A stretch of DNA of 6,130 nt from Halovenus sp. (GCA_003551945.1 PUNZ01000066.1:1-6130); one strand, 5' to 3'; numbered from the stretch's first letter, positions 1 through 6,098 are shown. The notes: generated from the letters alone by a model not told the origin. Numbers and translations are program-made.

Positions 1-142
1 GAAGATGTCTCTCTTCCACGCTCTGCGCGCAGTCAACAATGGCAGTTGTATTCGGAAGGATTTAGATACCGATAGACCAAAGGCTCGAAGAGAGACCGCA
101 GTGTCCCGACTATCCAGCACCGAAAGAGGTGAGCGTCGATGA
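1..142 (+). CDS. C-terminal end of probable siroheme synthase / precorrin-2 dehydrogenase (5' partial)
   Basis: A reading frame enters from the left edge (first full codon at base 2) and stays open to a TGA at 140-142. That stop overlaps the hemA start as ATGA (139-142), the usual sign of translationally coupled genes. The 46 visible residues include LRAVNNGSCIRKDLDTDRP followed by KARRETAVSRL. From memory this resembles the helical C-terminus of haloarchaeal SirC-type proteins (ALRxVVxxxxVWKxL...ARxxAxxVI). SirC oxidises precorrin-2 to sirohydrochlorin in the cytoplasm, and in haloarchaea it commonly precedes hemA. The catalytic Rossmann domain lies outside the window. The Trp expected before the Lys-x-Leu step appears as Arg, so the match is imperfect. 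The other two forward frames close at 62 and 75. The family call is an inference from a short tail plus gene context. Confidence 0.5.
   Translation, partial: KMSLFHALRAVNNGSCIRKDLDTDRPKARRETAVSRLSSTERGERR
126..132 (+). promoter_or_regulatory. Ribosome binding site of hemA
   Basis: GAGGTGA is complementary to the archaeal 16S 3' end and sits 6 bases before the ATG at 139. It lies inside the coding end of the upstream gene. It supports 139 as the start rather than the internal Met codon at residue 11, and fits coupled translation from the preceding gene. Confidence 0.7.
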
Positions 143-1476
143 GCGGCCGAAACGGAATCATCACTGGCATGAGCGTCTCACACGCAGACGCATCATTGGA
201 TGAGCTCCATACGGCAACGCTTGAGTGTCCCGAGCAGACGCTTGCGACATTGCTTGCAAACGAACAGGTGACTGAAGCCGTTGTTTTACAGACATGCAAC
301 CGCGTCGAGGCATATGTCGTCACAGACACTGCAGAGGACGGACAAGAAGTCCTTGAACCGCTGTTCGCCGATGTACCAGCCGCTGTCCGAAGCGAACTTG
401 GCCACGAAGAAAGCCTCGAACATCTGTTGCGTGTCGCAGCAGGGCTCGAATCGCTTGTGCTCGGCGAAGACCAAATTCTTGGGCAGGTCCGCGACGCGCA
501 CGAACAGGCCCACCGGATGGACGGGATTGGGCCGGTGCTCGGTGATGCCCTCCTGAAGGCCATCCGAGTCGGCGAGCGCGCCCGGACGGAGACTGCTATC
601 AACGAGGGCGTCGTTTCCCTTGCAAGTGCTGCAGTCAGGCTCGCAGCCGAAGTTCACGGTCTGGAGGGTGCAACCGCTGCAGTCATCGGGACCGGCGAGA
701 TGGGACGGCTCGCAGCGAAGCATTTCGCACCGGAGGTCACAACACTTCGCCTCGTCAACCGAACCGTTTCGCGTGCAGATGAGCTTGCGAAAGTGCTCGA
801 CGAACGTCAGGCACACATTGAAACCGCTGGCTTTGAAACCGTCCCTGAGACCGTCGATGCAGCAGATATTGTCATCTCGGCAACCGGGAGCCAGACACCG
901 ATCATCGAAACTGGGACGCTCGAAACAGTCAGCGAGACGCTTATCATCGATATCACTCGACCCAGAGATATTCCAGAAGAAGCCGACGAGCTACCACAGA
1001 TTGAGCTGTATGACCTCGACAAACTCGAGGCGGTCACCGAAAAGACCAGACAGATGCGCCAGGAAGCCGCTATCGCGGTCGAGGAAATTGTCGATGAGGA
1101 GTTTAGCCATCTACTCACCCAGTACAAGCGCAAACAGGCAGACCAGGTTATCTCGGCGATGTACGAAAGCGCAGAGCGAGTCAAGGCGAAGGAGTTGAAA
1201 CAGGCGTTCCAGAGCGCGGAGTTTGATGATGAACAACAGGCAGTCGTCGCAGCGATGGCCGACGCGCTTGTCTCACAGTTACTTTCCACCCCGACAAACA
1301 GCCTCCGCGATGCAGCAGAGGATGACGACTGGACGACGATACACACCGCGTTACAACTGTTTGACCCCTCTATTGGGCCAGACAGCGAATCCATCCCGCC
1401 AGTATTGCTTAACCGGCTGGGTGCCGATGAGATTCCCGGACCGCTGCAAGAGCGCTTTGAGCAGGTCGACGACTAA
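139..1476 (+). CDS. hemA: Glutamyl-tRNA reductase
   Basis: This is the 445-residue first enzyme of the C5 tetrapyrrole pathway. It reduces glutamyl-tRNA(Glu) with NADPH to glutamate-1-semialdehyde in the cytoplasm, feeding haem, sirohaem and cobalamin synthesis. The catalytic domain carries the hallmark QTCNRVE with nucleophile Cys53. It also has the family signature GLESLVLGEDQILGQV (residues 102-117) and the GERARTETAI segment (145-154). The NADPH-binding Rossmann loop is VIGTGEMG (182-189), followed by LVNRT near residue 205. An Ile-Asp-Ile-Thr-Arg-Pro-Arg-Asp-Ile stretch follows near residue 272-280. The rest is a long charged helical region typical of the dimerisation domain. Length and key residues are normal, so the enzyme should be active. 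The start is set by a well-placed GAGGTGA and the ATGA overlap with the preceding gene. No N-terminal regulatory extension is evident. Confidence 0.97.
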   Translation: MSGRNGIITGMSVSHADASLDELHTATLECPEQTLATLLANEQVTEAVVLQTCNRVEAYVVTDTAEDGQEVLEPLFADVPAAVRSELGHEESLEHLLRVAAGLESLVLGEDQILGQVRDAHEQAHRMDGIGPVLGDALLKAIRVGERARTETAINEGVVSLASAAVRLAAEVHGLEGATAAVIGTGEMGRLAAKHFAPEVTTLRLVNRTVSRADELAKVLDERQAHIETAGFETVPETVDAADIVISATGSQTPIIETGTLETVSETLIIDITRPRDIPEEADELPQIELYDLDKLEAVTEKTRQMRQEAAIAVEEIVDEEFSHLLTQYKRKQADQVISAMYESAERVKAKELKQAFQSAEFDDEQQAVVAAMADALVSQLLSTPTNSLRDAAEDDDWTTIHTALQLFDPSIGPDSESIPPVLLNRLGADEIPGPLQERFEQVDD

Positions 1477-1501
1477 CGGAGTGTTGCGAACGTCGGCCTG
1501 A

Positions 1502-2416
1502 TTAGTCCGTGTCCGGCGGTGTAGCCGACCGCTCGACTATTGTCAACGCAATACCAGTGAGGACGATTATGCCGCCAACAACAGTGTAAGCCGTGGGTGC
1601 TTCGGCGAGGAAAACAAGCGCAAGGAGCGTCGCTCCAATCGGTTCGCCGAGCATTGAAACCGAGACAATCGTAGATTCGAGATATTTGAGCGCCCAGTTG
1701 ATGACCGTATGGCCGAGTAATCCGGGCCCAACCGCAAGGCCGAGAAAGATGAGCCATTCTCGTGGCGGGTAGCCAGTCAGCGTCTCGCCCTGTGCGAGTA
1801 CAATCGCAAGCAGCGTGACGGTACAAACGCTGTACACGACGACAACATAAGGGATGAGCGAGATACGCTGGCGGAGCGACCGACCAGCGAGCACGTATCC
1901 CGCAGCCATTACGGCACCAAGCAACGCCAGACTGTTCCCAAGTAACGGGTCAGGGCCAACAAGGACCCCACCAAGCAAATCACCAAGTGACATCGTAGCC
2001 ATCCCACAGACGGCAACGACGATTCCGAGAACCATTTTGCTCGTTAGTCGTTCACGCAGCAGCAACCAGGCACCCAGTGCGACAAACAGCGGTTGCGACT
2101 GGACGAGCGTCACGCTCGCTGCGACACTGGTCCAGTCAAGGCTTTCGAACCATGCGGCAAAGTGTAAGGCAAGGGCAACTCCCGCGAGCGTGGCGAAAAA
2201 CAGGTCACGAGGACCAATCCGTCCGAATGCGTCACGGTACCGCCAGACCGCGACTGGAATCAACGGAAGCGTGGTAAAGAGGACACGATAGAAGGCAGCC
2301 ACCGTCGAGGGTGCGTCACTCAGTCGAACGAGAATTGCGCCCGTGCTGATGGCAACGATTGCAACCGTCAGGCCGATGAGTGGCGGGACAACAGGACCAG
2401 GTCGTGCCGAAATCAC
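1502..2416 (-). CDS. DMT superfamily (EamA-type) transporter
   Basis: This is a very hydrophobic protein of about 304 residues with two tandem EamA repeats and about ten predicted membrane helices. The first repeat opens with AISTGAILVRLSDAPST and contains the common ESLDWTSVAASVTLVQSQP and LLLRERLT patterns. The second carries LGHTVINWALKYLEST and the SMLGEP...FLAEAPT pattern. The family exports or imports small metabolites such as amino acids or nucleotide-sugar-like solutes through the cytoplasmic membrane. The substrate cannot be read from the sequence. The frame is open further, to a GTG at 2486-2488 (328 residues). I prefer the GTG at 2414-2416, giving MISARPGPVVPPL, because this N-terminus looks like relatives I know, and the longer version adds 24 polar residues and nearly abuts the divergent halocyanin gene. 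A GTG at 2420-2422 is also possible. The gene converges on hemA with 25 bases between stops and has no obvious functional link to its neighbours. Confidence 0.88.
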   Translation of the reverse strand: MISARPGPVVPPLIGLTVAIVAISTGAILVRLSDAPSTVAAFYRVLFTTLPLIPVAVWRYRDAFGRIGPRDLFFATLAGVALALHFAAWFESLDWTSVAASVTLVQSQPLFVALGAWLLLRERLTSKMVLGIVVAVCGMATMSLGDLLGGVLVGPDPLLGNSLALLGAVMAAGYVLAGRSLRQRISLIPYVVVVYSVCTVTLLAIVLAQGETLTGYPPREWLIFLGLAVGPGLLGHTVINWALKYLESTIVSVSMLGEPIGATLLALVFLAEAPTAYTVVGGIIVLTGIALTIVERSATPPDTD

Positions 2417-2439
2417 AGCCACAACTGGGAACGGTGAGA

Positions 2440-2448
2440 GGTTATCAG
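2440..2448. promoter_or_regulatory. Possible TATA-like element in the divergent spacer
   Basis: The spacer between the transporter start (2416) and the first halocyanin (about 2509) has one modest A/T-rich core, GGTTATCAG. Read on the minus strand (CTGATAACC) it is centred about 27 bases before the preferred GTG at 2416, which would fit a leaderless transcript of the kind common in haloarchaea. Read on the plus strand it would give a leader of about 40 bases for the halocyanin gene. The match to the haloarchaeal TATA consensus is weak. Confidence 0.2.
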
Positions 2449-2495
2449 TTGTGAACCGGTCTCTCTCAGACCCAAAGGAGTAAGACACACCGTCA

Positions 2496-2503
2496 GGAGA
2501 GGT
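2496..2503 (+). promoter_or_regulatory. Ribosome binding site-like GGAGAGGT before halocyanin 1
   Basis: GGAGAGGT lies 5 bases before codon 2509 (CTC), whose following codons read Ser-Glu-Lys-Asn-Arg-Arg-Thr-Val. It is 29 bases from the GTG at 2533, too far to serve that codon. It therefore argues that translation once began, or still begins, near 2509 and includes the twin-arginine motif, although no ATG, GTG or TTG is there. Confidence 0.45.
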
Positions 2504-2532
2504 TCTTACTCAGCGAGAAGAACCGGCGGACT

Positions 2533-3003
2533 GTGCTGCTGGCAAGCGGAACCGTGCTGACAGTAGCCGTCGCCGGTTGCCTCGGCAACGGTGATGACGA
2601 TGAGGAACCGGACGATGAGACAAATGGGATAGCTCTCGATGATGACCCGGAAGGAGCAGTCGAAGAGTGGATGGACGGCGGAAACGCCGCAGGCTGGGAT
2701 GGTGACATTGCAGACCTGACGGGAGAGGACGAAGTTACCATCGAAAACGGTGCAAATCCACCAGATTATCAGAACGACCCTCCAGTCGCTCGTGTCGATG
2801 CCGGGACGGCGCTGACGTGGGAATGGGTCTCCGATGGCCACACACTCCACGAAGAAGAGAGTACAACGACCTTTGAAGAAATGACAAATATCGAAGATGG
2901 GGGATTTACGCAGGAGATGACGCTAGAAGATGCCGGAGCAGTGCTTTATTACTGCCAACCACACCGGGGTCAAGGCCACGTTGGTGGAATCATTGTTGAA
3001 TGA
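2533..3003 (+). CDS. Halocyanin-like lipoprotein 1 (cupredoxin with His at the axial position); start uncertain
   Basis: This is a small blue-copper-type electron carrier expected on the outer face of the membrane. Numbered from the GTG at 2533 (156 residues), it has a hydrophobic stretch ending in lipobox AVAGC (Cys16) and then an Asp/Glu-rich linker (20-40). The halocyanin core begins near EEWMDG and WDGDIADLTGEDEVTI. Copper ligands are His103 (in SDGHTLHEE), Cys141 and His144 (in YYCQPHRGQGHVG). In plastocyanin-like proteins the motif is C-x2-H-x4-M, but here the last position is His149. The coding similarity to the second halocyanin extends upstream of the GTG: codons 2521-2529 read Asn-Arg-Arg, the Tat motif. 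The frame is open back to a stop at 2452-2454 yet contains no ATG, GTG or TTG before 2533. The listed start is therefore only the first standard one and would lose the twin arginines. By hand count it is about 73% identical to the second halocyanin over 119 residues. Confidence 0.85.
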   Translation: MLLASGTVLTVAVAGCLGNGDDDEEPDDETNGIALDDDPEGAVEEWMDGGNAAGWDGDIADLTGEDEVTIENGANPPDYQNDPPVARVDAGTALTWEWVSDGHTLHEEESTTTFEEMTNIEDGGFTQEMTLEDAGAVLYYCQPHRGQGHVGGIIVE

Positions 3004-3128
3004 GCACCCACCTAGTTGTCCACAACACTTCCAAACCTACGCTGATCGAGAATACACCCAAGATTGGACGCTGAAGGAGGGAGTACAGTGTCGGAACGGA
3101 GTATCCCCCGTATTTTGCCGCGAGACGA

Positions 3129-3158
3129 CTTAAAAGCCTCAATATTATGGGTTCCCAT
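3129..3158 (+). promoter_or_regulatory. Candidate promoter with overlapping palindrome upstream of halocyanin 2
   Basis: CTTAAAAG at 3129-3136 resembles an archaeal TATA box and would place transcription start near 3158-3160, giving a leader of about 60 bases that includes the ribosome binding site. The 12-base palindrome ATGGGTTCCCAT (3147-3158: 5-bp arms, TT centre) then lies at the predicted start point, where a repressor would block initiation. A second A/T-rich site, TTTAAAT at 3179-3185, is an alternative TATA box but would leave almost no leader. Confidence 0.35.
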
Positions 3159-3205
3159 TCAGAGGGAAACATCGAAGGTTTAAATCACCCCTATCCGTAA
3201 AGAGA

Positions 3206-3211
3206 AGGTGA
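3206..3211 (+). promoter_or_regulatory. Ribosome binding site of halocyanin 2
   Basis: AGGTGA lies 7 bases before the ATG at 3219. It fixes that start and so includes the full Tat signal. Confidence 0.65.
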
Positions 3212-3218
3212 ACCCACT

Positions 3219-3710
3219 ATGACAGAGTTCGATCCAAACCGACGGAACGTGTTGATGGCAAGCGGTGCAGCCCTCACAGTGGCAATGGCCGGTTGTCTTG
3301 GCGGCGACGATGACGACGATAACGGTGATGATGGAATAGATATTGCTGAAGACCCAGAAGGAGCAGTCGAAGAGTGGATGGACGGCGAGGGTGCTGAAGG
3401 CTGGGACGGTGAAATTGAGGACCTGACGGGCGAGGACGAAGTTACCATCGGAAACGGTGACAACGCCCCTAATTATCAGTATGGCCCACCAGCAGCACGT
3501 GTCGACGCTGGAACGACCGTCGTCTTCGAGTGGACGTCTGACGGTCACACGCTCCACGAAGAGGATAGCTCGACCGATTTCGATGAGTTGACCGATATCG
3601 AAGATGAAGGCTTTGTCCACGAAATGACGCTGGACGAAGAGGGAGCAGCCCTCTATTACTGCCAGCCACACCGCGGGCAGGGTCACGTTGGAGCACTGAT
3701 TGTGGAATGA
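3219..3710 (+). CDS. Halocyanin-like Tat lipoprotein 2 (cupredoxin with His at the axial position)
   Basis: This 163-residue copper electron carrier is predicted to be exported folded by the Tat system and anchored by lipid on the outer face. The N-terminus has twin arginines in NRRNVLMASG (Arg8-Arg9), a hydrophobic region, and lipobox AMAGC (Cys26), followed by an acidic linker (30-45). The halocyanin core runs from EEWMDG to the end. The expected ligands are His110 (SDGHTLHEE), Cys148 and His151 (YYCQPHRGQGHVG). His156 replaces the usual axial Met, exactly as in the neighbouring paralogue, and the 14 residues LYYCQPHRGQGHVG are identical in both. An extra His113 lies two residues beyond the ligand His110. 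The core fits the halocyanin family in length and in the WDGxIxDLTGEDEVTI segment. The natural partner is unknown; the adjoining iron-sulfur gene 57 bases downstream is the best candidate. Confidence 0.93.
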   Translation: MTEFDPNRRNVLMASGAALTVAMAGCLGGDDDDDNGDDGIDIAEDPEGAVEEWMDGEGAEGWDGEIEDLTGEDEVTIGNGDNAPNYQYGPPAARVDAGTTVVFEWTSDGHTLHEEDSSTDFDELTDIEDEGFVHEMTLDEEGAALYYCQPHRGQGHVGALIVE

Positions 3711-3717
3711 AGAAACA

Positions 3718-3756
3718 TCCGGCTGTCCGGGTGCCCCAGCACTTCTCTCAGCCGGA
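3718..3756 (+). promoter_or_regulatory. Inverted repeat overlapping the ribosome binding site of the iron-sulfur gene
   Basis: TCCGGCTG (3718-3725) and CAGCCGGA (3749-3756) form a perfect 8-bp stem with a 23-base loop in the 57-base gap between halocyanin 2 and the iron-sulfur gene. The right arm includes the first three bases of the ribosome binding site GGAGGGT (3754-3760). As RNA it could lower or tune translation of the downstream gene relative to the halocyanin, or act as a processing site. No T-run follows, so a terminator is less likely. Confidence 0.4.
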
Positions 3757-3760
3757 GGGT
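3754..3760 (+). promoter_or_regulatory. Ribosome binding site of the iron-sulfur protein gene
   Basis: GGAGGGT ends 7 bases before the ATG at 3768 and supports that start. This matters because the Tat signal lies 120 residues further in, and one might otherwise choose a downstream Met such as residue 105. Confidence 0.65.
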
Positions 3761-3767
3761 ATGTTGA

Positions 3768-6098
3768 ATGAGTACTGAGAATCCATCAGACAAAACCGAC
3801 GAGCCAGCCCACCCCTACGAGACTGAGGAGTCGTTCCACCCACTTGGAAAAGAGTGGGAAGACCGAATGCGCGAGGACCTTGAGGACACTGATTTTGATG
3901 CGGACCTCGGAATGCAGATGGCACGCGACGCCCAGCGACTCGTGGCGGGTGAAATATCCGAAGATGACTTTTATGCGGAGTATCACGATGACGTCGAAGA
4001 GGAGTTTGAGGTCGACGAGCGGCCAGTCTTTGACGACGTAAGTGGCGCACAGTTCGACGATATCGACGACAACGAGTCGATGCTCGAAGCGCTCCGTGAT
4101 ATCGATCTTGAAGGCGATGAGCAATCACGCCGCGAGGTCATGAAAAAGATGGGAGCAGGTGCCGCATTCCTTGGATACGGTGTCTTTGCTTCCTATGATA
4201 ACGGCGAGGAGGATGTCCCTGAGAGTATCAGTGGTGTCTTCCCTGCCGATAGAGACGAGCGTGAACACCGATGGGGAATGGTTATCGACCTCGAACGGTG
4301 TGACGGTTGTCTTGCCTGTGTAACAGGCTGTGTCGACGAGAACGGAACCTCAACCGGTGCAAACTGGATGTACGTCTTCGCCTACGAAGACGAAGACAAC
4401 ACGGACGAAGGAAATCTCCTCGTTCGTCCATGTCAGCACTGTTCGAACGCACCATGTGCAAAGGTCTGCCCGGTTCGTGCCCGCCACACGCGCTCGAAGG
4501 ACGGACTGGTGCTGACGGACTACGAGACCTGTATTGGCTGCCGATACTGTCAGGTCGCCTGTCCGTACGGTGTCAACTACTTCCAGTGGGGTGAACCGAA
4601 CGTCCCGATGGAGGCTATCGAAGAGACCTCCGGTTCCATCCACCAGGAGTTCGACGACATCAACTCGCCGAGCGACGTGCGTGCGCTCGATGAAGAAGAG
4701 CGACAAGACAGACTCGCACAGTCGCACGACCACGTCTACGATTACCGTGGACGGTGGGTCGACAGTCGCCCACCACAAGGTGTCATGGGTAAATGTACGA
4801 TGTGCCCATCACGACAGGACGGACACACTGAAGACGGTCACGGCGAGAAAGGGACCGTCGCGTGTATGGACGCCTGTGACGCACAAGGAATGAGCGCAAT
4901 TCATTTCGGTGACCTCGATGCAGAGGTTGGTGACGATTACGACCGCGCTGTTCGCTATCTCGAACGGCGGACCGAAGAGCGCCGTGACGTTGAACAAGAA
5001 CAGTCGACGATGAAGTTCGAGGCCGACCACGCGTTTGCGGTCAACGCAGAAGGCGAACTCGACGACATCGAAGATGGGTATCACCCACTGTACTATGTCG
5101 GACAGCGAACTGACGGTGAGGAGCCAGAACCTGATGCCTGGCGACTGATTGACGAAGACGCTGTCGTCATCACCGACTCACCTGCTGCAGAAGAGGCCGA
5201 TGACGACCAGTTCGGACAAAGCGTCATTCGACCACTTGGCGGAACTGGTCCTGGCGATATTGGCGCACTGTACACCGATGACGGTGAACAGGAAGTCGAA
5301 GCCACAATTACCTACGACGATGACGAGTTCGACGATGAGGACTCCCGTGAGTTCGACGTTGAACTACAACTCGGTGCACAGACCGTTGCTGAGCAGACGC
5401 TAACACTCACCGAAGAAGAAGACGAAGTCGATGGACAGCTACAGACAAGTGCCACGTTCACTGTGGACGGTGAGGCCATCGAAGCACCGGAAGGACAGAC
5501 AAGTGTGCTGTTCCTGTTGGTCGAAGAAGTTGTCGAAGACGACGATGGCGACGAAACGATGGAACTCCGACAGGCCGATGCTCGGCCAGTGTTCGTTTCG
5601 GCGGACCGACCGGCGGCAAGCGTCCCTTCGGTTGATTATCAGCCAGCTAGCCAGGATGGCGAGCTATTCGACGTTCCACAGATTCTCTACCGAGACGATG
5701 ACGAACTCGTCATCGACGGTGAGTTCCAGTATCCGACTACGGAACAGAGTTGGACGTTCCGTCTGTTTGCACTGGAAGACGAAGATGTCGAATCCGACGT
5801 CGCCGAGCCAATCGAGTACGACTTCGACGAGGAGTACACGTCGAATACGCCATGGGGCGGTCAGCTCTCCTCGTTCCGTCTGCTTGAAGACCTCGGCACT
5901 GACCCGAACGTCATCTACCTCGGTAACGAACCCGGCCCGAACGCCGAACAGGTTGACGGTCAAGAAAGCGGTATCAGTGGTGCCCTCAGCTACGACCAGA
6001 TCGACAGCTCGATGTGGGGCGAGTATATGGACATCATAGACGACCGCAGCGAGCACCTCCAGTATGGTGCTGATGCAGGAACTACGGTGAATGGATAA
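3768..6098 (+). CDS. Tat-dependent protein with four [4Fe-4S] sites, B-subunit type (DmsB/NrfC/PsrB/ActB-like), with large insertion
   Basis: This is a 776-residue electron-transfer subunit. Residues 1-119 are an acidic, probably helical extension. A Tat motif SRREVMKKMG (Arg121-Arg122) and a hydrophobic segment to about residue 142 follow, so the rest should lie outside the membrane. Four cysteine groups give 16 Cys: 178/181/184/188; 222/225/230/234 (C-x2-C-x4-C-x3-CP); 255/258/261/265 (CIGCRYCQVACP); and 343/346/366/370. This is the four-cluster plan of molybdoenzyme B subunits and of the ActB iron-sulfur domain. After FGDLD (380-384) relatives normally proceed quickly to a closing helix. 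Here about 315 acidic, beta-rich residues intervene before FRLLEDLGTDPNVIYLG (703-719). No molybdopterin-binding domain is present. It follows halocyanin 2 by 57 bases and overlaps the next start by one base (TAATG). It probably passes electrons between a membrane partner and the halocyanins (inference). The catalytic subunit, if any, is outside the window. Confidence 0.9.
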   Translation: MSTENPSDKTDEPAHPYETEESFHPLGKEWEDRMREDLEDTDFDADLGMQMARDAQRLVAGEISEDDFYAEYHDDVEEEFEVDERPVFDDVSGAQFDDIDDNESMLEALRDIDLEGDEQSRREVMKKMGAGAAFLGYGVFASYDNGEEDVPESISGVFPADRDEREHRWGMVIDLERCDGCLACVTGCVDENGTSTGANWMYVFAYEDEDNTDEGNLLVRPCQHCSNAPCAKVCPVRARHTRSKDGLVLTDYETCIGCRYCQVACPYGVNYFQWGEPNVPMEAIEETSGSIHQEFDDINSPSDVRALDEEERQDRLAQSHDHVYDYRGRWVDSRPPQGVMGKCTMCPSRQDGHTEDGHGEKGTVACMDACDAQGMSAIHFGDLDAEVGDDYDRAVRYLERRTEERRDVEQEQSTMKFEADHAFAVNAEGELDDIEDGYHPLYYVGQRTDGEEPEPDAWRLIDEDAVVITDSPAAEEADDDQFGQSVIRPLGGTGPGDIGALYTDDGEQEVEATITYDDDEFDDEDSREFDVELQLGAQTVAEQTLTLTEEEDEVDGQLQTSATFTVDGEAIEAPEGQTSVLFLLVEEVVEDDDGDETMELRQADARPVFVSADRPAASVPSVDYQPASQDGELFDVPQILYRDDDELVIDGEFQYPTTEQSWTFRLFALEDEDVESDVAEPIEYDFDEEYTSNTPWGGQLSSFRLLEDLGTDPNVIYLGNEPGPNAEQVDGQESGISGALSYDQIDSSMWGEYMDIIDDRSEHLQYGADAGTTVNG

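Larger units (their letters stand above)
3004..3218 (+). other. Spacer between the two halocyanin genes
   Basis: These 215 bases have no convincing gene. They contain a small palindrome just after the first halocyanin stop (GTTGTCCACAAC, 3015-3026: 5-bp arms, 2-base centre), two TATA-like sequences (3129-3136 and 3179-3185), the palindrome at 3147-3158, and the ribosome binding site of the second halocyanin. A T-rich terminator is not seen. The size and content suggest that the second halocyanin can be transcribed from its own promoter. Confidence 0.5.

Noticed and set aside
33..602. Minus-strand open frame opposite hemA, and similar long minus-strand frames opposite the iron-sulfur gene
   Set aside because: They lie opposite well-supported genes and have basic, Ser/Arg/Cys-rich or Val-rich compositions typical of antisense shadows in haloarchaeal DNA.
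1477..1501. Terminator between the convergent hemA and transporter genes
   Set aside because: The 25-base gap shows no convincing stem or T-run on either strand.
2417..2488. N-terminal extension of the transporter starting at GTG 2488 (24 extra residues)
   Set aside because: The extra residues are polar, have no ribosome binding site, and would occupy almost all of the divergent spacer. The start at 2416 gives a more family-like N-terminus. I cannot exclude the longer form.
3015..3026. Palindrome GTTGTCCACAAC after halocyanin 1 as a terminator
   Set aside because: Arms are only 5 bp with a 2-base centre and no T-run follows. Repeats of this size occur by chance in a spacer of this length.
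2930..3133. Plus-strand open frame running from inside halocyanin 1 into the spacer
   Set aside because: It overlaps the conserved copper-binding end of halocyanin 1 in another frame and shows no acidic haloarchaeal composition or ribosome binding site.
3761..3778. Five-codon upstream frame ATG TTG AAT GAG TAC TGA overlapping the iron-sulfur start
   Set aside because: It starts immediately after the ribosome binding site with no spacing, encodes only MLNEY, and is easily a chance ATG.
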